DNA of 14,245 bases from an uncultured Ignavibacteriota bacterium (lineage in GTDB: Bacteria; Bacteroidota; Ignavibacteria; Tepidaquicellales; Tepidaquicellaceae). A program made the translations under genes and the position numbers. The notes under the pieces are model-generated. The model did not search any database and was not told the origin of the DNA. It was given only the letters and a program-made list of their open reading frames with translations. This document shows, piece by piece, positions 1 to 7,558 of the stretch (positions are counted from its first letter, which is position 1; every line of letters begins with the position of its first letter). The DNA is taken from the NCBI GenBank assembly GCA_937983305.1, contig CALKAJ010000082.1, forward strand, positions 1 through 14,245. Reading direction: 5' to 3'.

Positions 1-48
1 CGACCACCGAGATCTACACTCTTTCCCTACACGACGCTCTTCCGATCT
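1..48 (+). other. Illumina P5/universal adapter remnant (not genomic)
   Basis: This stretch matches the Illumina P5 plus TruSeq universal adapter, lacking only its first ten bases, and ends with the characteristic CGCTCTTCCGATCT at 35-48. No i5 index lies between the P5 part and the read-1 primer part, as in single-index libraries. Genomic sequence begins at about 49. The adapter supplies the last eleven residues (ending GRASCRERV) and the stop codon of the minus-strand kinase reading frame, so those residues are artefactual. Confidence 0.98.
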
Positions 49-928
49 TTCCTTCCTGAAGATTTTGTATGAAATCAATACTCTTTCCGTCAGATAAATA
101 ATTTGAACTTGTAAGAATCCCCGAAATCAAATCATTAATAAAATATTTTTCTTTGGTTAATATTAATGGTCTTGAGAAATTTAATATTTGCCTGATTGAT
201 TTTGTTATACGCGTAGTTTCCTGAATTATTACTTTAAGTTCGTCAAAGCCTTCATCACCTTCTTTTCTGTCAAGCAGCAGATAATCGGCGTTTCCTGATA
301 TTATGTTGAGGGGATTTGAGAGGTTGTGGGCGATAGAAGATACTACAGTTCCAATCAGTGCAAGATTCTCTTTTTCACGCAGTTCGTCTTTAAGCTTTCT
401 TTCATTTGTCATATCTCTGACTATAGAGACATTGCCTATAAACTTTTCCTGTTCACTTTTTATTTGAAAAATTGCGATACTGATATATCTGATATCTCCG
501 GCTTTTGTAAGATACTCGGTTTCATAATTGCTTATATAACCAATTTCTTTCAGAATTCTTGTTATTTCTTTTGCGTCACCCTTCTTTTTAATATGTTCCG
601 GCATAAGCGAAAAAAAATCTTTACCGCGGATTTCATCACGCTGATAGCCAAATATTTTTTCCGCTCCTTTGTTCCATAGAAAAATATTACCGTCCGGGTC
701 GAAGCCGATTATGCCGTCAATTGAATTTAAGATAATATCGGAAAAATATTTGTCGTGTGCAGATTTCCTTTCCTTCAATATTGTAACTGCATTGATAATG
801 CATGATGTCAGATTTTCCGTGATAAATTCGAGTTCTTCATCTGTAATGTGATTATCGAGTCGGGCTTTTACAAGCTTAACGAATTCAATTTTCTGTTTTT
901 CTAATTCCGCAAATACTATTTGCTCCAT
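49..928 (-). CDS. PAS-domain sensor histidine kinase, 3' end cut by the contig edge
   Basis: This is a two-component sensor kinase that would autophosphorylate on histidine and pass the phosphate to a response regulator. An N-terminal helical stretch (about 1-60) precedes a PAS domain (about 62-175, with DGIIGFDPDGNIFLWNKGAE) and a HisKA dimerisation domain. The H-box AHNLSNPLNII (200-210) carries the likely phospho-accepting His201. No signal peptide or membrane segment is seen, so it is probably cytoplasmic. The HATPase ATP-binding domain should follow but is missing because the contig ends. In-frame translation continues to position 14, but everything after residue 293 is encoded by adapter. 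The gene starts 33 bases after hutI on the same strand, with no clear Shine-Dalgarno. The signal sensed and the partner regulator cannot be told from the sequence. Confidence 0.88.
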
Positions 929-961
929 ACTATACAGTTTTGAGTGTTACAAATTTTCAAA

Positions 962-2212
962 TTAATTATATATAATTTTTCCTTTTTTGAATACGGTTAT
1001 CAGACGGTTAACTGCAAAGTTATAAATTAAGTCTTTGTAAGAAGGGAAATCAAAAATTAAAATATCCGCCTGTTTACCTCGTTCAAGGCTTCCTGTTTTA
1101 TCAAGATTGTAAAGAGCATAAGCGGCGTTATATGTAACTGCATTGATGATTTCTTCTGCAGTCATTTTCATTTTGACGGATGCAAGAGACATAATCATTT
1201 GAATATTCTGAGTCATACAACTTCCGGGGTTGAAATCCGTAGCAAGTGAAACCGGTACATTATTATCAATTAATTCTCTCGCAGGAGTGTATGGTATTGA
1301 TAAGAAATACGATACACCCGGCAGTGCGGTTGCAATAATTCCTTTATTTGAAAGTTTCTTAATATCTTTTTTGTTTATTACCTCGATATGATCAACACTG
1401 ATAGCTTTATTTATAATTGCAACATCAATTCCGCCAATTGAATTAAACTGGTCTGTGTGAAGTTTTGGAATTAATCCGAATCTGACTCCCTCTCTGAATA
1501 TTCTGTCCGTTTCTTCTGCGGTAAAATATCCTTTCTCACAGAATACATCAATGAACACAGCCTTTTTTCCTTTTGAGATTTTCGGAATCATATCGTAGCA
1601 AATTAAATCTATGTATTCTTTTTTCGGGATTCCTTTCGGTATTGAATGAGCACCAAGAAAAGTCGGAAAAATATCAAGTCCAAATTCGTTTTCGTAACCA
1701 AGTTCGTTTATTACATCCAGCATTTTTATTTCATTTTTCGTATCAAGTCCATATCCGGATTTTCCTTCAATTGTTGTTGTGCCATATTGGATAAAATATT
1801 CCAGCCGTTGAGAAGCAATTGATTTTAATTCTTCTTTAGAACTTTTGCGAACCGAATTGACAGTCTTTGCAATTCCTCCGCCGGCTTTAGCGATTTCTTC
1901 ATAAGTGCTTCCGGATATTCTCATTTCATATTCATCGGAACGCGAGCCTGAAAATACGAAATGGGTATGTGTATCAATAAATCCGGGCATAACAGTTTTT
2001 CCGGTACAATCTAATTCTTTATAGTTATTTTTTTCTTTTAGGAATTTTTTCAACCCTCTTTCACTGCCTGCAAAAGAGATTTTATCTTTATCCGTAACAA
2101 GGCATCCGTTTTTTAACATTCCGATATCATTCTGTGCTTTTCCTGATTTAGGAACTCCGGGAATTCCTTTGCAAGTAACAAGATTAGATATGTTTCTTAA
2201 AATATAATTCAT
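962..2212 (-). CDS. hutI: imidazolonepropionase (HutI)
   Basis: HutI hydrolyses 4-imidazolone-5-propionate to N-formimino-L-glutamate, the third step of histidine degradation, in the cytoplasm. The 416-residue product has the usual family length and belongs to the amidohydrolase superfamily. Visible signatures are MPGFIDTHTHFVFSG with metal ligands His82 and His84, the family-specific EYEMRISGSTYEEIAKAGGG (94-113), the GKSGYGL substrate loop (150-156), HTDQFNSIGG with His252, DHIE with His275, and ATDFNPG with Asp326. Its ATG overlaps the stop of the upstream phosphohexomutase gene by one base (TAATG), which suggests translational coupling. No hutH, hutU or hutG is in the window, so the rest of the pathway must be elsewhere or absent. 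The family assignment is strong because the motifs are HutI-specific and not general to amidohydrolases. Confidence 0.95.
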   Translation of the reverse strand: MNYILRNISNLVTCKGIPGVPKSGKAQNDIGMLKNGCLVTDKDKISFAGSERGLKKFLKEKNNYKELDCTGKTVMPGFIDTHTHFVFSGSRSDEYEMRISGSTYEEIAKAGGGIAKTVNSVRKSSKEELKSIASQRLEYFIQYGTTTIEGKSGYGLDTKNEIKMLDVINELGYENEFGLDIFPTFLGAHSIPKGIPKKEYIDLICYDMIPKISKGKKAVFIDVFCEKGYFTAEETDRIFREGVRFGLIPKLHTDQFNSIGGIDVAIINKAISVDHIEVINKKDIKKLSNKGIIATALPGVSYFLSIPYTPARELIDNNVPVSLATDFNPGSCMTQNIQMIMSLASVKMKMTAEEIINAVTYNAAYALYNLDKTGSLERGKQADILIFDFPSYKDLIYNFAVNRLITVFKKGKIIYN

Positions 2213-3555
2213 TATAAAACCTTTGTTTCTTTAATTATTCTGACAATCGGCTCTGTGTTGGATTTTCTGAAATGCACCCAGAAATCTTTAAAATCGAGTT
2301 TAACTCCGTCAGTTTGTGTAATTTTACATCCTTTCACTTTTTTATTATTCATGACAATGTCTCTCAGAAATTTAGCAGGGTCTTTGATTGTCAATTTTGT
2401 TTTCTCAATCTTATATTTCGGGAGATTTTCTTTGTATTTACTCAATGAAATATTAGCGTCAGCAAGTTCGTTGAGTATAATGGCAATACCAAATAAACAA
2501 TCTCTTCCGTAATGTCCGCCAATTGCAGGTGAAATAATAACACCTCCGCTGCCTTCTCCGCCGCAGATTGATTTATTCTTAATCATTCCTTTAACGACAT
2601 TAATTTCACCAACCGGAGTTCTGAAAATTTTTCCCTTGTAATGTTTCGCAATATCGTCAACCGAACGAGTTGTAGAAAGATTAACAGTGGCGTTTATCTT
2701 TTCTGATTTGAATTTTCTGAATATATGATTAATAATCGTTGTAATTGTGTTCTCTTCTATAAACGGTTCACCCTTATCGGTAATTAAAACTAATCTGTCG
2801 GCATCCGGGTCAACTGCTACACCTAAGTCAGCCTTATGTTTTTTAACTGCATTGCAAAGGTCAATGAGATTTTCCGGAATCGGTTCCGGAGTATGAGGGA
2901 ATACGCCTGTTGGAGCGGTATGTAATTCTATAACTTCACATCCGAGCCTGCAAAGCAAGGAAGGTACAATTAATGAGCCGGAAGAATTAACGGCATCAAC
3001 TACAACTTTAAATTTTTTCTTTTTGATTTTTTTCAGGTCTAACTTTTTCATATTTAAAACCTTATCAAGGTGTCTGTTTGACCAGCAAGTATCGGGAACG
3101 GGGGGATAAAGTTCTTTTAAGGGAGCATAATAAAACTTTTTCTTAGCTGCAATTTTTTTAATTTCTTCCATTGCTTCCGCATCAAGGAAAGTTCCGTCCG
3201 GGTTGAGGAATTTTAGTCCGTTCCATTTTTGAGGATTATGAGATGCAGTGATTGCAATACCACCGCATGCCTCCGATTCTTCAGTTGCAATTTGTACGGT
3301 AGGAGTGGGTACTACGCCAATATGAATTACTTTAAAGCCGGAAAGAAACAGCGAAGAAATAACCATTGAGTAAATAATATCGCCGTAAGCTCTGCCGTCT
3401 CTTCCAATAACGATTGTTCTTGAATTATAGCGGGCTCTGCAATAATCGGCAAAGGCAGAAGCAAAGCCGGTAATATTTTCAGGTGTTAAATTATCACCTA
3501 AAATTCCTCTTACGCCTGAAACAGACGCAATAATCGGAGTTGATTTTTTTTTCAT
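2212..3555 (-). CDS. glmM: alpha-D-phosphohexomutase, probably phosphoglucosamine mutase (GlmM-like)
   Basis: This 447-residue enzyme of the alpha-D-phosphohexomutase superfamily would interconvert 6-phospho and 1-phospho sugars. Four hallmark loops are present: TASHNP (103-108) with catalytic phosphoserine Ser105, the metal-binding DPDADR (249-254), the sugar-recognition loop GGEGSGG (332-338), and the phosphate-binding RKSNTEPIVRI (430-440). The opening IASVSGVRGILGDNLTPE also fits the family. I favour glucosamine-6-P to glucosamine-1-P conversion because the next upstream gene encodes a GlmU-like uridylyltransferase, giving two steps of UDP-GlcNAc synthesis side by side. The sugar loop differs from classical GlmM (GGEQSGH) and PMM/PGM (GGEMSGH), so phosphomannomutase activity is not excluded. 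The gene starts nine bases after its upstream neighbour and overlaps hutI by one base. Confidence 0.85.
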   Translation of the reverse strand: MKKKSTPIIASVSGVRGILGDNLTPENITGFASAFADYCRARYNSRTIVIGRDGRAYGDIIYSMVISSLFLSGFKVIHIGVVPTPTVQIATEESEACGGIAITASHNPQKWNGLKFLNPDGTFLDAEAMEEIKKIAAKKKFYYAPLKELYPPVPDTCWSNRHLDKVLNMKKLDLKKIKKKKFKVVVDAVNSSGSLIVPSLLCRLGCEVIELHTAPTGVFPHTPEPIPENLIDLCNAVKKHKADLGVAVDPDADRLVLITDKGEPFIEENTITTIINHIFRKFKSEKINATVNLSTTRSVDDIAKHYKGKIFRTPVGEINVVKGMIKNKSICGGEGSGGVIISPAIGGHYGRDCLFGIAIILNELADANISLSKYKENLPKYKIEKTKLTIKDPAKFLRDIVMNNKKVKGCKITQTDGVKLDFKDFWVHFRKSNTEPIVRIIKETKVL

Positions 3556-3564
3556 AATTTCTGA

Positions 3565-4308
3565 CTAATGTATATGTTTAGCGAGATTTTCGAGTTGTTC
3601 AATTGTATTGACGCCTTCGATTTCAATATTATTATCAGCAGGTATTGCACCTATCTTCAAACCTTTGTTTTTAAAATGCAAGAATACATCTGTCAGATAA
3701 TATTCCTGCTGAGCGTTATCAGCTTTCAAGGTTTTTAAAGCATCAAATAAATATTCGCTTTTAATAATGTAAATTCCCGAATTTATTTCTTTACAGGTTT
3801 TTTGTTCCTCAGTAGCATCTTTATGCTCTACAATATCAATAAAATCGCCGCTGCTGTTTCTGATTATTCTTCCGTAGCCGTCGGGATTATCCATTATTGC
3901 GGAAATCAAAGTGGCATCGAATTGCCCTGAAATATGATATTCGAGAAATTTTTTCAAAGTTTTTTCCGAAAGCAAAGGAACATCGCCGGATAGAATCATT
4001 ACCATCCCGTTAAAATCGCTTAATTGTTTTTCGGTTTGCATTACAGCATGGCCTGTGCCAAGTTGTTGATCCTGATGAGCGAAGTAAATCTTATTTTTAT
4101 AATCAATGAATTTACCGGCAACGAACTCAATAACGGATTTTTTTTGGTGACCTGCGATTACAATTATTCTGTCAGAATTAATTTTTAGAGCAAGGTCAAC
4201 GACGTACTCAATCATTGGCTTCCCCTTAAGCTCAAACATCACTTTAGCTTTTTCGGGGTTCTTCATCCTTTTTCCTTTACCGGCGGCGAGTATTACAACA
4301 GCAAGCAA
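3565..4308 (-). CDS. single-domain GlmU-like sugar-1-phosphate uridylyltransferase
   Basis: This nucleotidyltransferase probably makes UDP-GlcNAc from UTP and GlcNAc-1-P. Its 247 residues correspond only to the N-terminal half of bifunctional GlmU, which is usually about 450 residues. It carries LAAGKGKRM (7-15), Lys22, GTGHAVM (84-90), LSGDVPLL (106-113), GYGRIIR (144-150), EHKDA (161-165), EINSGIYI (174-181), EYYLTDV (202-208) and EGVNT (231-235), all close to GlmU positions. The left-handed beta-helix acetyltransferase domain is absent and the reading frame ends normally, so GlcNAc-1-P must come from another protein. The start is a TTG one base after the panD stop. No other start codon lies close by in frame, the LAAGKG loop sits where expected, and a purine-rich GAGGAAG precedes it. 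The downstream glmM-like gene supports the role. Another NDP-sugar is possible. Confidence 0.85.
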   Translation of the reverse strand: MLAVVILAAGKGKRMKNPEKAKVMFELKGKPMIEYVVDLALKINSDRIIVIAGHQKKSVIEFVAGKFIDYKNKIYFAHQDQQLGTGHAVMQTEKQLSDFNGMVMILSGDVPLLSEKTLKKFLEYHISGQFDATLISAIMDNPDGYGRIIRNSSGDFIDIVEHKDATEEQKTCKEINSGIYIIKSEYLFDALKTLKADNAQQEYYLTDVFLHFKNKGLKIGAIPADNNIEIEGVNTIEQLENLAKHIH

Positions 4309-4309
4309 T

Positions 4310-4672
4310 TTACTTCCTCTTTTTGTTTACAATTTTATTTTTATCGTTTACATAAATCATTTTAGGTCTGAAGTTTTTCAATTCCTTTTCGTCATATAAA
4401 GCATAGCTCATAATAATTATTATATCACCTTCCTGACCTAATCTTGCAGCGGGTCCGTTTAGACATACAACTCCGCTGTTTCTTTCTCCGGGAATCAAAT
4501 AAGTTTCAAACCTCTGACCGTTGTTAACATTAACGACGCTAACCTGCTCGTAATCCATCAGGTCAGCCGCATCCATTAAAGTTTTATCAAGAGTCAGTGA
4601 GCCGGCATATTGCAATTCGGCTTGTGTAACGGTTGCTCTGTGCACTTTCGATTTGCACATTAATCTTTGCAT
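4310..4672 (-). CDS. panD: aspartate 1-decarboxylase proenzyme (PanD)
   Basis: PanD decarboxylates L-aspartate to beta-alanine, the precursor that PanC joins to pantoate for pantothenate and CoA. The 120-residue product matches the bacterial pyruvoyl-dependent family in length and in residue numbering. Self-cleavage is expected between Gly24 and Ser25 in QYAGSLTLD, with Ser25 becoming the pyruvoyl group. Lys9, His11, Arg54, Thr57 and Tyr58 (NGQRFETY) correspond to active-site or processing residues of the Escherichia coli enzyme, and LNGPAARLGQEGD (71-83) is the usual C-terminal core. The ATG at 4672 is chosen over Met5 because it keeps Ser25 in register with known enzymes. It follows panC by 19 bases, so two pantothenate steps are paired. 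The gene looks intact. Confidence 0.96.
   Translation of the reverse strand: MQRLMCKSKVHRATVTQAELQYAGSLTLDKTLMDAADLMDYEQVSVVNVNNGQRFETYLIPGERNSGVVCLNGPAARLGQEGDIIIIMSYALYDEKELKNFRPKMIYVNDKNKIVNKKRK
4312..4319 (-). promoter_or_regulatory. ribosome binding site deciding the TTG start of the GlmU-like gene
   Basis: On the minus strand the last codons of panD read AGAGGAAG, followed by TAA, one base and then TTG. The GAGG core lies about seven bases before the TTG. Most genes in the window lack such a sequence, so its presence supports the unusual TTG start and implies coupling to panD translation. Confidence 0.6.
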
Positions 4673-4691
4673 TTCTAAATATTATCCTTTT

Positions 4692-5561
4692 TTATTGGTA
4701 CTTATAATTAAATGAAACATTGTCTATTAATCTTGTGTTGCCCATATAAGCGGCGAGTGAAATAATAATATCACCCTTATATAATTTTAAATTGTCCAGT
4801 TCTTTCAGCTTTACATTATCGGTTATTGAGAGATACTGAAGTTTTATTTTATCCGACTTTCTGTTTATATAGTTTGATACAACATTTTTAACAGACTGGG
4901 TATCGGTAATTTTGTAATCGGTAATCATTTTTTTACCTTCTGTCAAAGCCTCAAAAATAACTGCCGCTTCCTGTTTCTCTTCTTCCGAGAGATAAACATT
5001 TCTTGAACTTTTCGCAAGTCCGTTTTCTTCTCTTATTGTATTGCAAATAATAACCTCTGTATCAATATTCAAATCTTCAACCATCCTTTGAATTATTACT
5101 GCCTGCTGAGCATCTTTTTGACCGAAATAAGCTTTGTGAGGTTTAACAATATTAAACAGTTTGTTGACAATTGTTGAAACACCCTTGAAGTGTCCGGGTC
5201 TGAATTGTCCTTCAAGTCTTTCGGTGATATCCTCAACATTAACATAAGTAAAATAATCTTTGGGATACATTAATTTTGGTTCGGGGTAAAAAATATAGTT
5301 TACTCCTGAACTGTTGCAGAGATGATAATCTCTTAAAAAATCTCTCGGATATTTATCGAGGTCTTCATGAGGTAAAAACTGAGTAGGGTTAACAAAAATG
5401 CTAACAACCACTATATCACATTCCTGTTTTGCTTTTTCAAGCAATGCGATATGACCTTCGTGAAGGAAACCCATAGTAGGAACCAACCCGATGGTTTTAA
5501 AAGTTGCCCTGTGATAATCCGATATCATCTGGAGAGCTTGAATTTCTTTTAAAACTTTCAC
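4692..5561 (-). CDS. panC: pantothenate synthetase (pantoate-beta-alanine ligase, PanC)
   Basis: PanC condenses pantoate and beta-alanine with ATP through a pantoyl-adenylate to give pantothenate. At 289 residues it has the normal length. The nucleotidyl-transferase signatures are clear: VPTMGFLHEGH (27-37, HIGH-type motif), SIFVNPTQF (54-62), FGQKDAQQ (146-153) and the KSSRNVYLS loop (184-192). The start is GTG at 5561, because an in-frame stop lies 18 bases upstream and this start leaves the usual 26 or so residues before the VPTMG motif. The first internal ATG is residue 12. No Shine-Dalgarno is seen. The upstream gap to accD is 48 bases and contains a promoter-like element, so panC-panD may also be transcribed separately. 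panB is not in the window. Confidence 0.96.
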   Translation of the reverse strand: MKVLKEIQALQMISDYHRATFKTIGLVPTMGFLHEGHIALLEKAKQECDIVVVSIFVNPTQFLPHEDLDKYPRDFLRDYHLCNSSGVNYIFYPEPKLMYPKDYFTYVNVEDITERLEGQFRPGHFKGVSTIVNKLFNIVKPHKAYFGQKDAQQAVIIQRMVEDLNIDTEVIICNTIREENGLAKSSRNVYLSEEEKQEAAVIFEALTEGKKMITDYKITDTQSVKNVVSNYINRKSDKIKLQYLSITDNVKLKELDNLKLYKGDIIISLAAYMGNTRLIDNVSFNYKYQ

Positions 5562-5604
5562 GATTTTTTTAATAAGTTAATAAATACTTCAGTTAATATA
5601 ATAA

Positions 5605-5612
5605 CAAAATTA
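5605..5612 (-). promoter_or_regulatory. candidate Bacteroidota-type -7 element before panC
   Basis: The minus strand reads TAATTTTG here, a full match to the TAnnTTTG consensus known for Bacteroidota housekeeping promoters. Its first three bases are the accD stop codon. Transcription would begin roughly 35 bases before the panC GTG. A TTG that could act as the -33 box lies upstream (5628-5630), but the 15-base spacing is shorter than usual, so this is only a candidate internal promoter. Confidence 0.35.
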
Positions 5613-6452
5613 ATCCAATAAATGAGCCAATATCTGAGATAGTTTATCTTTCAAATCTTTTCTGTTTACAATGGTATCAATGAAGCCATGTTCAAGCAGG
5701 AACTCGGAACGCTGGAAGCCTTTAGGAAGGTCTTTTCCGGTTGCCTGTTTAATAACTCTTGGTCCAGCAAATCCGATAAGAGCGTTTGGTTCGGCAATAT
5801 TAATATCTCCCTGCATAGCAAAAGATGCGCTTGCTCCTCCTGTTGTAGGGTCAGTGATTATTGATATGTAAGGAATGCCTTCTTCGTATAGTTTGGCAAT
5901 CCTTGAGCTTGTTTTTGCAAGCTGCATAAGCGATATGCCGCCTTCCATCATTCTTGCACCTCCGCTTGCGGAAATGATAATCAGCGGATGACGTGTCTTG
6001 GCACTTTTTTCTGCGGCTCTTGATATTTTTTCTCCGAGAACACCTCCCATACTTCCTCCAATAAATTTGAAGTCCATCGCACACAATACAACATCTATTC
6101 CGTTGATTTTTCCGGTTGCTGTTCTTATAGCATCCTGTAAACCGGTTTTATTTATTGTTTCGTCAATTCTTTTCTTGTAAGGTTTAGTATCGGTAAAACC
6201 AAGCGTATCAACAGATTTCATTTTTTTGTCGAATTCTTTCATAGTTCCTTCATCAAATAAGATACTGAAATATTCTTCACTGCCAATACGAAAATGCTTT
6301 CCGCATTTAATACAAACATATTTATTTGCTTCCCATTGTTTCTTGTGAATTAGCTCACCGCAATCTTCACATTTTACCCACATTCCATCGGGTAAATCCT
6401 GTTTTGGGACTTCCGTAGTAATGTTTTCCTTAGAGCGTTTGAACCATGCCAT
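5610..6452 (-). CDS. accD: acetyl-CoA carboxylase carboxyltransferase subunit beta (AccD)
   Basis: AccD is the beta half of the carboxyltransferase that moves CO2 from carboxybiotin to acetyl-CoA, making malonyl-CoA for fatty-acid synthesis. It works with AccA in the cytoplasm. The 280-residue product has the typical N-terminal zinc ribbon, with Cys28, Cys31, Cys47 and Cys50 (CEDC and CIKC). The crotonase-fold core follows: FIGGSMGGVLGEK (130-142), SASGGARMMEG (161-171), TDPTTGGASASFAM (200-213) and GFAGPRVI (227-234). The opening MAWFKR is also typical of the family. The ATG lies 11 bases after the tsaB stop, without a Shine-Dalgarno. accA, accB and accC are not in the window, which is common because these genes are often scattered. 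Confidence 0.97.
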   Translation of the reverse strand: MAWFKRSKENITTEVPKQDLPDGMWVKCEDCGELIHKKQWEANKYVCIKCGKHFRIGSEEYFSILFDEGTMKEFDKKMKSVDTLGFTDTKPYKKRIDETINKTGLQDAIRTATGKINGIDVVLCAMDFKFIGGSMGGVLGEKISRAAEKSAKTRHPLIIISASGGARMMEGGISLMQLAKTSSRIAKLYEEGIPYISIITDPTTGGASASFAMQGDINIAEPNALIGFAGPRVIKQATGKDLPKGFQRSEFLLEHGFIDTIVNRKDLKDKLSQILAHLLD

Positions 6453-6463
6453 TTTATATATAT

Positions 6464-7087
6464 TTACTTTATAATTTTATTTTTTATCGGTTCGAATTCT
6501 TTCATATAGAAAGGTTCTGAATTCGTGATTTTTGTAAATTTATTTTCTTCTATCATTCTCAACGTAAGCCTCATTTGTGAATCAAAACAAACATCTTCAT
6601 CGTTTTGAAATATAAGTGTTTCTTCATTTTTTCTGTTCAGGTTCTCAGGCTTTGAAATAAAATAATCCGATTCCAAAACCGTATCACCATTAACAACTTT
6701 ATACCTGCCGCAGTAGTATTCGTTTGTTTTGGAGTTTGAAGGAATCAGGGCAATTAGAATATCTCCTTCTTTAGATTCCGAATAACTATTTGCAAGTATA
6801 TCAAGCGAATTTACCTGCACTAAATCTGCACCTGTAGAAAGGCAAATTCCTTTTGCAATCGCCGAGCCAACTCTAAGTCCTGTAAAAGAACCCGGACCAT
6901 TTGCGAGACTGAAATGACTGATTTGCCTTAAATCACAATGGTGAACCTTAAAATCGTCAACGATTCCGGGTATAATCATATCGGCATTTTTCTCGCCTTT
7001 AAGTATTCTTCGGAACAATTCCTTCCCGTTTACCCAATAGCTGTAACCGGGAATGTAAGTAGCCGTGTCAACAAGTAAAATATTCAA
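6464..7087 (-). CDS. tsaB: tRNA t6A37 threonylcarbamoyltransferase complex subunit TsaB
   Basis: TsaB (YeaZ) is the non-catalytic, ASKHA-fold partner that binds TsaD and helps transfer threonylcarbamoyl to A37 of ANN-decoding tRNAs. The 207-residue protein starts with the family strand MNILLVDTAT, contains the hallmark GPGSFTGLRVGSAIAKG (64-80), and ends with the TsaB-type EPFYMKEF (191-198). The start is TTG at 7087. The only upstream in-frame codons before a TGA are two ATT codons, and the first strand would be lost with a later start. No Shine-Dalgarno is seen. It follows tsaE by 33 bases, so two of the t6A proteins are co-encoded. tsaC and tsaD lie elsewhere. The middle is diverged, but the N-terminal signature is decisive. 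Confidence 0.93.
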   Translation of the reverse strand: MNILLVDTATYIPGYSYWVNGKELFRRILKGEKNADMIIPGIVDDFKVHHCDLRQISHFSLANGPGSFTGLRVGSAIAKGICLSTGADLVQVNSLDILANSYSESKEGDILIALIPSNSKTNEYYCGRYKVVNGDTVLESDYFISKPENLNRKNEETLIFQNDEDVCFDSQMRLTLRMIEENKFTKITNSEPFYMKEFEPIKNKIIK

Positions 7088-7120
7088 AATAATTCATTAA
7101 AAATACAAAAAAAGAAATAC

Positions 7121-7555
7121 TTATTCAGTTTTAATAATTCTCTCATTTTCTTCTTCGCCGTATTCAAAAGTAACAGTTTTCAGGTGTTTGTTAAGGAATT
7201 TTTCCGCCAAATCGCTCCATTCGATTAAAGAAATGGAATTTTCATCGTTGAAGTATTCATCAAATCCTATTGTACTTAATTCATCGGGGGAATTGATTCG
7301 ATAAAGGTCAAAATGGAAAATCTTTAAACCACTGTTTGACCCGATGTTTGAAACATATTCATTGACTATCAAAAAAGTCGGACTGTTTACTATTTCATTA
7401 ACCTCAAAATATGCCGCAACACCTTTTACAAATTGTGTTTTTCCCGTTCCAAGGTTACCCTTTAGCCCTATAACGGAACCGGGTTGTAAATTAGAGGCAT
7501 AGTTTTTTCCGAAATCAATAGTTTCGTCCTGACTTTTGCTGATAAAAACCTTCAT
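7121..7555 (-). CDS. tsaE: tRNA t6A37 threonylcarbamoyladenosine biosynthesis ATPase TsaE
   Basis: TsaE (YjeE) is the small P-loop ATPase that binds the TsaB-TsaD complex and drives turnover of the t6A reaction. The 144-residue product has normal length. It shows a Walker A loop GNLGTGKT (33-40), the family SPTF switch (58-61), HFDLYR (81-86) and the Walker-B-like IEWSD (111-115). The ATG lies three bases after the porX stop, so the two genes are almost certainly co-transcribed and possibly co-translated. As far as I recall, porX next to tsaE is a recurrent arrangement in Bacteroidota. Nothing appears missing or truncated. Confidence 0.95.
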   Translation of the reverse strand: MKVFISKSQDETIDFGKNYASNLQPGSVIGLKGNLGTGKTQFVKGVAAYFEVNEIVNSPTFLIVNEYVSNIGSNSGLKIFHFDLYRINSPDELSTIGFDEYFNDENSISLIEWSDLAEKFLNKHLKTVTFEYGEEENERIIKTE

Positions 7556-7558
7556 TGG

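Noticed and set aside
326..679. Plus-strand open frame of 117 codons opposite the histidine kinase
   Set aside because: It lies wholly within a gene with clear PAS and HisKA motifs, has no recognisable domain, and reads like the complement of AT-rich coding sequence. The other short frames opposite or inside real genes were dismissed for the same reason.
49..928. The histidine kinase as the PorY partner of PorX
   Set aside because: PorY kinases described in Bacteroidota are membrane proteins, while this one shows no membrane segment and lies at the far end of the block. Nothing in the sequence links the two.
1015..1022. TAACTTTG on the minus strand as a promoter for the histidine kinase
   Set aside because: It lies inside the hutI coding region about 90 bases from the kinase start and has no TTG at a suitable distance. 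A match like this is expected by chance every couple of kilobases.
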